Below, piece by piece: positions 56,455 through 64,000 of a stretch of 64,000 bases of DNA; position 1 is the stretch's first letter; each line of letters opens with the position of its first letter. The stretch comes from Malus domestica. Its lineage: Eukaryota; Streptophyta; Magnoliopsida; Rosales; Rosaceae. The DNA lies in the NCBI RefSeq assembly GCF_042453785.1, contig NC_091671.1, forward strand, positions 11,106,001 through 11,170,000, written 5' to 3'. Below the pieces are notes generated by a model. The model was not told the DNA's origin. It did no database searches and worked only from the letters and a program-made list of their open reading frames with translations. The translations under genes and the position numbers were made by a program.

Positions 56455-57395
56455 ATACATGTTTGTATTCATATAGGGCCAAGGAGTGTAGCTGCAAAAA
56501 ATCATCAAAATTGGAGTTCAAATGACCGTTAAATCATGATTTTTCTTTTTATAACTGTCGAAAAGTTTTGTCCCGTTACTTGATCTTTGAATGTTTGTTT
56601 TTTGCAATTTTTGGTGTATACGATCTCGAAGTATATACAAACATGTTTGACAGTTGGATCATTGAAACTAGTTTCGTAGAATGAGTCTCCCATCAAAACA
56701 ATAGATTCACTAATACTTAAGAGTTTATTCATACTTTCATTAAGTATAACATAAGATTTTGTGGTATCCACTAGTGTAAATATTTTAAATTGAAGATCGA
56801 ATTCATTCATTGTATTCATATAGGGTCAAGAAGTGTAGTTATAAAAAATCATCAAAATCGGAGTTAAAATAACTGTTAAATCGTGATTTTTTCGTTTATA
56901 ACCGTAAAAAAGTTTTGTCATGTTACTTGATCTCCGAATGTTTGTTTTTTGCAATTTTTGGCGCATACGATCTCGAAGTATATATAAACATGTTTTGAAA
57001 CTAGTTTCGTAGAATGAGTATCCCATCAAAACAATATATTCACTAATACTTAAGAGTTTATTCATTCTTTCATTAAATATAACATAAGATTTTGTGGTAT
57101 CCACTAGTATAAATATTTTAAATTGAAAATCGAATTCATTCATTGTATTCATATAGGATTAAGGAGTGTAGCTATAAAAAATAATTAAAATCAGAGTTAA
57201 AATAACCGTTAAATCGTGATTTTTCATTTTATAACCATTGAAAAGTTTTGTTCGGTTACTTAATATCTGAATGTTTGTTTTTTGCAATTTTTTGCTGATA
57301 CGATCTCGAAGCATATACAAACAAGTTTGACGGTTGGATCGTTGAAATTAGTTTCGTATAATTCGTATCCCATCAAGTTTAATGGTGTGTATATA
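56455..57395 (-). repeat. Satellite-like tandem repeat, ~300-350 bp unit, inverted relative to 16707
   Basis: About 2.7 copies of the unit seen at 16707-17860, in the opposite orientation. One unit lacks about 20 bp in the middle (near 56998). TA repeats follow at about 57390-57412. Confidence 0.9.
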
Positions 57396-57754
57396 TATAT
57401 ATATATATATATTTATTAAGGAGATTTAAATCTATTTATTTTGTACGTATAATTGACCGATACACGAAGTAGTATATCACGTGTCATTATAAAAATAGTG
57501 GGATATGTCATATGTTAATAACTTAAAAAAAAAAAAAAAAAATTTCTCACCACTTTTATTAATTTTCATTTTTCCCTCTCTTTTTTATTTCCTTTTCTCT
57601 TTTTCGTGTCGTGTCGTGTCGGGTTATTGGGTCGTGTAAGGAATTGCCAGGCCTATCTTCCATAGTTCATATATTCTCATAATACTATATATGTATCTCA
57701 TTTTAGGCTTGGCCTAATAAATAAAAGATACTGTTATTTTAGACAAAAAGGCAC

Positions 57755-58104
57755 ATTTTCGTGTTGACTTTGCGCGACGAAGCTAGACGTCGCGCAAAGT
57801 TGGAAAAAAGCGGTAAAATAAGCTTGGTTTGGCGCCAAACTCTTGTGCGACGCACAGAACGTCGCACAAGTGGCCTTTGCGCGACGAAGTAATGCGTCGC
57901 ACAAAACTGTTTTGCGCAACGTAGTTGTACTTTCGTCGCGCAAAACAGTTTTGCGCGACGCATTACTTCGTCGTGCAAAGTACCGTTGGGCAAAGACCAC
58001 TTGCGAGACGTTTTGTGTGTTAGCGTCGCACAAACATACTTTGCGCGACGAAATATTCTGCGTCACACAAGTTTCCGTCGCACAAACATGTTTTTCTACT
58101 AGTG
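57755..58104 (+). mobile_element. CACTA transposon right end with subterminal array
   Basis: Dense TTTGCGCGACG/CGTCGCGCAAA words in both orientations fill 57765-58075. The end TTTTTCTACTAGTG at 58091-58104 is the inverse of CACTAGTAGAAAAA. The left end was not found; the satellite lies about 350 bp to the left, as in the first CACTA element. Confidence 0.8.
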
Positions 58105-58154
58105 ATATATGAACAAGATGCTCCTCCAACTATAACTAAGGTGAAGCAATTCTT

Positions 58155-58280
58155 CGGTAGGCGTGTTGCATTCCTCGTAAATGGACATCGTAAAGGATGA
58201 TATGTTGTATTCCTCGTAAATGGATATCGTAAAGGATGACATGTTGTATTCCTTGTAAATGGATATCGTAAAGGATGACA
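58155..58280. repeat. 39 bp minisatellite, about 3 copies
   Basis: The unit contains ATTCCTCGTAAATGGATATC and GTAAAGGATGACATGTTGT; the three copies differ at a few bases. It starts 50 bp from the CACTA end. Confidence 0.9.
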
Positions 58281-59691
58281 ACCATACATGTTAGAATTGA
58301 GGCATTTCTCCATGGAGATTGAAGCTGAACTTTGATCATTTGAATTAGTTTTGAAATATCATTTGCTGAAACACAAATTAGTTTCGTTTGAGTGCAAAAT
58401 TTTCCCACAAATAGTAATATATTCCAATTTCCAATTTGTCACTAAAGTATTATGGTTGACCCTTGTTTGACTTTAGATCAAATAACCCACCTTTTGGTGC
58501 AAATATATTGTTGTGTATTAAAAAATAACTAAGTGATTTTTTTTTTTCTAATCTTGATTACAAATGGGACAAGAATGATGTCATAATTTATCTGTAGTAT
58601 TAAGCTTTTTTGGACAAAGCCAAAACAAATTTAATTTCAAGCTGGACAGAGCTTTTTATTGTTAATTTTAAACAATTGCTGATTTTACAAAAAAAAATTC
58701 AGGAGTAAACCTATCCTCCTCTCAAGAATACATAGGTAATAAATTACTAGCTTTGATTGAATTAATCACATAAAAAATGTAATTGAAACATATATAAAAG
58801 ATCACGTATAAATACCATTTGTTAAGTGCTTACGCAATCTTGAGTTGCAAATATGTAATATTATTATTTATTATTACTACCTTGAATGGTTTGCCTATCG
58901 AATATGGAATGATCAGAAAAATAACCATTGCTTGACGCGATGTATAGGTCATCTTTAGACCATTTGAACTCAATAATATTGCTTTTGAATCGCAACTCAT
59001 TTTATTGTACCCAGTAGACTTATTTCCTTCAATATCTTTTTGGCTTTTTAACAATTATTTTGGGATAAAATTAACGTCGTTGAAATCTATGAAATCATTT
59101 GTGCAAAATACTTATGTAGTTATTATTTATATCATATATAGACGAATTCAGTGAGATTTGAACAAGCAGTATTCATTCAAATAACATGATAATTATCATG
59201 CCCTTCACACACTCATACAAATACCCTATACCAACACCATCATCCTTATCACATTTTCTCTATTTCATTTTGGGTGAAAAGCTTTATATTTTTTTGTTGT
59301 TTTTTGAACAAAATAAAAATTAATAATAATAATTGTGTGAGGTCATTGTTGTTGTAGCTGCTGATCATGCCCTTCACACACTCGTTTCTTGCAACGTAAA
59401 TTCTCACTATACCTTATATCGGGGGAAAAAAAAAACTTCAATCGAGCATCATAATTAATAATTTTTGTCAAAAGAATTGACAAGCTCTAAGTTTACATTC
59501 ATCTCTGTATGCTAATTATGCAGCTAATTAAGCTGCTTTGGTTAACATGCTTGACAAGTCCTAAAAATACCAGAAAAGCCTAAGTTCTCCAGCCAAATTG
59601 CTAAAATATGCGTGCACAAATGCATGAGACGTGAATAATCATAAAATTAAAACTTGATGACGAAATAGGCATGGTCTCGTGACTCATCTTA
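58281..59691. other. Intergenic; includes downstream flank of FB7
   Basis: 58900-59040 resembles 31130-31260 (downstream of FB2), inverted. Otherwise AT-rich with no gene. Confidence 0.5.
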
Positions 59692-60874
59692 TCAAGGGTT
59701 CAATGCTTTCCTCGTAACTAGTAAGCAACTTGAATCAGTCCCAGTCAAATAAGCCCATTTGTCGGGGAAAACAATATCACTTCTCCTCAAACTTTCATTA
59801 TTCATGTTGTATAGAATCACCTTCATGTAGGCAGGGTTCTGTCTGCTCAACCCTGCAGATTGGAGGAGGAGCTCATCTGTGTGAATGATACAAAAAGGAA
59901 CAGCGTACCCTGACTCTGCCCAACGAGGAACAACGATGATCTACTTAACCCAGTTCTGTTTTTCGTAGTCCTTTAAAATCCATAACCCCATAATTTCATT
60001 TTTCATCATACTCCTGTCACCTATTAGACCCAAATATCCACCCACACCAACTATATTTCCCACGGGATACCTAACAAGATGCGTGAAACAAGTATAATCT
60101 TCAGGAAGTGGAATCACTCTGAATTTCTCGTCTCCAATGTCGAAAACCACAATGGGGTTGTGTGTCCCATGCATCCAATGTATGGTCCCATTTACGCACA
60201 CACTTCGCCTGTGAAAGGGGAATTTAAGAGGATCAAAAGAGATATCATTAAGGTCTACCTCTATGGGCCTCCATAAACTTGTCCCCATTTTAAATACCTT
60301 GAACATAAAATGCACATCTCCCACAGCAGGGATATGCTTTTGCACTAGTAGAACTTTATACTCATTTGTAAGAGGACTGTACCCGAAATGGTGTGTAACA
60401 TGTGCTGTGCAGGACGCAGGTGAAGTGTGGGGAAGAGATATAGACTATCGGGTGCTGGGGATGAATATGCGTACGGGGTGGTTTGGATCTGTTTGTTTGG
60501 GAGCTGAGGTATTAGAAAGATAAAAACAGGCCAAGCCGTTCATACACTGTGCAGTGTAGAGACGTTCACTTTCGATTGGCGGCGTTTGAAGGGTTAGAAG
60601 ATGGGCAGCCGGTGTTAGACTTCCTTGTTGGTTATTTGTAAGGAGAAGAAGTGTTGCTGCTTTGTGGTTTTGTACGAGGCCGTGAGAAGGAGGTGAGTGT
60701 GCTTGTTGCAACCCAAGTTTTGATGGGCATATTGACAAATGAAGGGTTGCAAGTGAGAGAGGACCAAGACTTGCATACACACTTGAAGCGCATCAGAGAC
60801 TTGGATGGTAACCTTGGGAGGATCTCAAAGCATGTAACTTGGCTAGGGAGCTCTGGACCAGCTGATGATTCCAT
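59692..60874 (-). pseudogene. FB7: F-box gene with frameshifts and two nonsense codons
   Basis: It starts MESSAGPELPSQVTCFEILP with a full F-box ([17 protein letters not shown]). A small insertion near 60735 and another indel near 60630 disturb the frame between about residues 48 and 85. In the main frame a TAG replaces the Glu codon after IFIPSTR at about 60444, and a second TAG lies at 59941-59943 after QNWVK. The frame continues past both with LPHTSPASCTAHVTHHFGYS and then VPFCIIHTDELLLQSAGLSR, ending with TGA at 59692. It is most like FB6 in its C-terminal half. It is inverted and 16 kb away from the cluster. Confidence 0.9.
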
Positions 60875-61227
60875 GTGATATTTTCCTTACTAACCACAAA
60901 TTATTACAAGTGAGAGCTAGTTTTCTAGCTGCAGATGGTGAATGGGAAATCAAAAGTTCATAGTATTTTTCCTGACAGGAAACCTAGGAAAAGACAACAT
61001 TCCAGTTGGCGATTAACCCTTGACTACACCACCAATTGGAGATTAATATTATCAAGGTATGAGACAAACACATTGTGTTCTTCTCCCAATTAATATTCTT
61101 TTCTATGATCTACTTCTCGTGCTTTAATAAAACTTTCTGATATTCTACATGCGACTCGGAGTTTAACTTGTTATATGTGTATGAATAATTAAAAGACAAC
61201 CATTAACACTTGATTTGTATGGGTGAG
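60875..61227. other. FB7 upstream region
   Basis: The first ~100 bp upstream of FB7 keep words of the family leader (TTAGTAAGGA and CTTGTAATAATTTGTGG on minus). No other gene. Confidence 0.45.
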
Positions 61228-61396
61228 GAGAGATTTTTAAGTGTGATTGGAATACGGAGTGGTACATCACGTGTCACTATACAAATGATGAGATATGTGT
61301 GTTAAAAGTTAATAACTTAAATATTAAAATCTTCCACCACTTATATAAAAACTTGTGGTGTACCACTCGTGTTCCGGTCACAATGAAAAATTTCTC
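61228..61396. mobile_element. MITE with GAGAGATTTTTAA ends
   Basis: Same family as 34857-35016: CACGTGTCACTA near the left end, TTAATAACTTAA in the middle, and the inverted end GAGAAATTTTTCATTGTGAC. Confidence 0.7.
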
Positions 61397-61474
61397 GTCA
61401 ATGAGTAAGGACAGATGTATAGGAAAAATTCTTTTTTGGGTGCCGGTTAAGCAAGGATTCTATCCTTTACAAGG

Positions 61475-61682
61475 GAAGTGATCCTTTTCGGATCTATACA
61501 TCCAAAGTCCAGGGATGAAAGGATCCCGACCTTTAAAAATTGATACTACGGTAAAAAACTATTGTAACTATCAAAAGTTTTCATTTACTTCTCTGCTTTT
61601 GGCCGTATGATCAAATTTTAAAAGTCAGAATTATTTGATCCCTGGACTTTAGATGTATAGATCCGGAGAGAATCTTTTCCCC
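61475..61682. mobile_element. Mutator-type MITE, 208 bp
   Basis: CGGATCTATACATCCAAAGT and GTCCAGGGAT on the left pair with ATCCCTGGACTTTAGATG and GTATAGATCCGG on the right. TTTACAAGG and TCTACAAGG flank it, a nine-base duplication with one change. Confidence 0.8.
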
Positions 61683-61691
61683 TCTACAAGG

Positions 61692-62244
61692 CTCTCCAAT
61701 TTCGGTTAGGACATCCTCCTTTTCTCTTTCAGGAAATTGCTGTCAGATTAAACTTTACTCAAGTAAAAGCTCTCATGATTTCTTCTTTTCAAAATGTGTA
61801 ATAGGTAGAAGTCATAAGCTACTCTTCAGTTCTAGTGATTCTACTGTATTTGATAGTCTAGAATTGATTCATTTTTTTTTTAAGTTTGGGGACCTTGTCA
61901 GTTATGTTGGTGGTTTTCGATTTAAAGTGTAGTTTGTGGATGAATTACAAAGTAAAGTCGCTTCTATGAGGGCTAAATCTAGAGTGTATTATTTATGTTC
62001 ACTTCAAAGGTTATATTGAAAATGTAATTAAGATTTTAAGATCAGATTTAGGGATGAATTTTAGTAGGTGTGTGTTGCAAGTCTCATAGTATTCATCAAC
62101 AATTTTGTTGTCCATACACACCCGGCTGTGTCGAAATGAAGCACGTGTGTAGTAGAGACCACCATATCACTATGACTTCTCTCTAAGTTTCATCATCAAT
62201 ATTGGGTTGAGGTAATTTTCACTGCATCTAATCGATTAACAGAC
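61692..62244. other. Intergenic, no gene seen
   Basis: No supported feature. Confidence 0.5.
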
Positions 62245-62247
62245 TAA

Positions 62248-62623
62248 GGGCTGGTTTGGTATTGCTGTGCTTTGAAAAAAAGCTGCTGTGAGAATAAGCG
62301 GCTGTGCTGTGAGAATAAGCGGCTGTGAAATAAAGCCAGTAGAGTGTTTGGTAAACTTTTTTGTGAAAGTGCTTTTGAAAAAAAAAGCAGGATGATAGTG
62401 TGTCTTTTTATTAAATGAGCACTGTAGCTCCGTGTGCTTTGAAAAAACTGGCTTTTTTTCAAAGCAGCAAATAGCAGCTTCAGCTTTTCCTTTGATTTTC
62501 AGCTTATTCTCACAGCAGCTTCCAAAATAAGCTTTTTTTTTTCAGTTTACCAAACACAAAAATGACCCTCAGTTTTTTTTCACAGTGGCTTTTTTTAAAA
62601 TCACCTCAATCCCAAACGGGGCC
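62248..62623 (+). mobile_element. Tourist-type MITE, 376 bp
   Basis: Ends GGGCTGGTTTGGTATT and, inverted, GGCCCCGTTTGGGATT; TAA on both sides (62245-62247 and 62624-62626), the standard target of the PIF/Harbinger group. AGAATAAGCGGCTGTG is repeated twice inside. Its short relative is at 4045-4241. Confidence 0.88.
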
Positions 62624-62626
62624 TAA

Positions 62627-63018
62627 CTGTGGCTAAAGATTTTAAAATACAAAATCAATTCTTATGTTTATAGCGTGATAATCAACACTTAAACTCGAAA
62701 ACCACCAACATAAATAGTACATACGGCTCAAACCATCTATAAAATTCTTGCAAATTGAACACATTATGCATGTACATGATTTCACGATTGTGAGTTTGGA
62801 TCAAATCTTCCACGGATGCACTTATTAGTGGTCCGACATGGATGTACTGTATGGTGGTTGTGGATAACTATTTAAGTAGCACACACTACATATAGGATCA
62901 ATGGCAAAACTTAGAAGGGCCGCAATTCGCATCACTTAATAAGTTGAATATCAGAGTGTCCGATGAGTAAGACTACAAAATAATAAAAATATTATTAAAC
63001 AAACGAAAATGTCGAAAC
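62627..63018. other. Intergenic, no gene seen
   Basis: No supported feature. Confidence 0.5.
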
Positions 63019-63274
63019 TGTTGTAAACATTCCTAGTTTAAGTATGATTGTGTAAATCCTAGATAAGATTTGATTCTAGTTATCCTTTCCTATTACAACT
63101 TGTATTACTTGGAGGAGAAGGAATATCTTCTCTCCCTTTACTACTATAAATAAAGGCACAATGTAGGAGGGATAACAACACACACATTCCCCTACAATTC
63201 TACAAACACACATCTCTCTCCTCTCTCTCTGCCGCCGGCCCTAGTCCATCTGTCAGATAAAATAGACCACAACA
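63019..63274 (+). repeat. 5' LTR of a Copia-type retrotransposon
   Basis: It starts TGTTGTAAACATTCC and ends CCACAACA, with CTATAAATAAAGGC at about 63148 as a TATA box and a CT-rich start region after it. CGTTATCAGCACGCTC follows at once, a primer-binding-site-like sequence known from a group of plant Copia elements. The partner LTR would be outside the window. Confidence 0.7.
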
Positions 63275-64000
63275 CGTTATCAGCACGCTCCTACCGCTGC
63301 GCTTAGGAATCTGACGTTGGAGATTTTTTTTCTGCATCAAACCAGTTCATCCATATCATCACGCAATCAGGTTCTTTCCAAACAACGGCTTTTAACTCGA
63401 TATTTTGCAAGCCCTGATAGCATGAACATTCACCATGATGCATGACCCAACTTTACGTTTAACGTATTTTAGATTCTACATAAATTGTGTATGCTTCATA
63501 ATCAAAATTGCTACAATTATGTGAATTTGATATTTGCCATGAATTGAATCTTACATATGTACATGCATTGAAACTATTATTTGCATATGCATCAAAGTAA
63601 ATATGTGATTCATTGAATTATATATGCATCTAATTAAAAAAAAAAAAAAAAAAAAAAGTTTCTGGGCTCGCCTGGAACGGCCCGAGAAAAAAAAAAAGAA
63701 AAAAAAAAAAAAAAAATTCTGGGCTCGCCTGGAACGGCCCGAGAAAAAAAAAAAAAAAAAAAAAAAATATTTAGGGCTGCACACAGCAGCCCATTCCCCT
63801 CTTCTCACCCCGTGGGCCTATAATCCCACCCAAGGGTCCTCGGCCTATATTTTTAGGCCCCGAGATTTTATTATTTAATTTTTTTAAATAATATGGGTTT
63901 TTATATTTTCACCCACATTTTAATTTGGCCCCGAAGACCAAAAATAAATTAATTCACTTATCATTATACAATATTTCTGCATATATTATTTGCATATTTG
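63275..64000 (+). mobile_element. Copia leader region, cut by the window edge
   Basis: No gag coding starts before the window ends. The leader contains the poly(A)-separated hairpin repeats at 63640-63800. Confidence 0.6.
63635..63800 (+). repeat. Poly(A)-separated GC-rich hairpin repeats
   Basis: TTCTGGGCTCGCCTGGAACG followed by GCCCGAG occurs twice, each copy between long A runs (up to about 24). Each copy can fold (GGGCTCG with CGAG and GCCC). A third hairpin, GGGCTGCACACAGCAGCCC, with a perfect seven-base stem, follows. Confidence 0.85.

Noticed and set aside
57734-58129. Cys/Arg/Thr-rich 131-residue protein at the CACTA end
   Set aside because: It is the translation of GCGCGACG-type subterminal repeats in one of several open phases.
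52735-58280. CRISPR-like arrays in the short tandem repeats
   Set aside because: Units are directly adjacent without unique spacers and the genome is a plant one.

Overview
This is a gene-poor, repeat-rich 64 kb piece of a flowering-plant nuclear genome, most likely from the apple tribe of Rosaceae (Malus or Pyrus type). The reasons are GT-AG introns, a plant tetraspanin, a plant ICR/RIP protein, TRIM elements of the Cassandra type with a 5S-rRNA-like LTR, and a recent cluster of F-box/F-box-associated genes with the [11 protein letters not shown]-type F-box common in that group. The genus is inferred from recalled repeat types, not from any search.

Layout. Positions 1-4250 are repeats: a 0.9 kb tandem duplication, LTR-like sequence, a 5'-truncated RTE-type LINE, and a 116 bp piece of a tRNA-splicing endonuclease gene (SEN2) wedged between the LINE tail and a Tourist-type MITE. 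Positions 4950-5100 hold a candidate promoter and first exon of a ribosomal-protein-like gene on the minus strand. Positions 6551-11620 (minus) hold one complete gene, an ICR/RIP ROP-GTPase interactor of 612 residues. Positions 11.6-23 kb are repeats: a Mutator-type MITE, a long LTR-like block, a complete Cassandra TRIM, a ~350 bp satellite, and a decayed CACTA element with a Transposase_24-type pseudogene.

Positions 23.1-43.6 kb carry a tandem F-box cluster on the plus strand (called here FB1 to FB6), with a further relative, FB7, inverted at 59.7-60.9 kb. FB5 and FB6 are intact. FB3 is full length, but its conserved ATG is TTG. FB1, FB2, FB4, the stub FB5b and FB7 are pseudogenes. Transposable elements hit three of the copies: a 5.1 kb Copia element sits in codon 5 of FB1, a MITE in the FB4 promoter, and a 2.0 kb insertion, itself carrying a 1.3 kb Mutator-like element with a huge polypyrimidine core, in the FB5 promoter.

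Positions 44.8-50.6 kb hold two ordinary single-copy-type genes arranged tail to tail: SEN2 (plus) and a tetraspanin-8-like gene (minus, one 2.85 kb intron). Positions 50.8-58.3 kb are again nested transposons, including a Cassandra inside a Mutator-type MITE, a 1.1 kb Mutator-like element, the satellite in inverted orientation, and a second CACTA end. The window closes with three MITEs and the 5' LTR and leader of another Copia element that runs off the right edge.

The genes do not form a pathway. ICR acts in ROP polarity signalling, SEN2 in tRNA intron removal, the tetraspanin in plasma-membrane domains, and the F-box proteins are presumed SCF substrate receptors. I found no clear undescribed biological system. 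The most informative content is the natural record of how transposons dismantled one F-box family, together with several nested-insertion events dated by target-site duplications.
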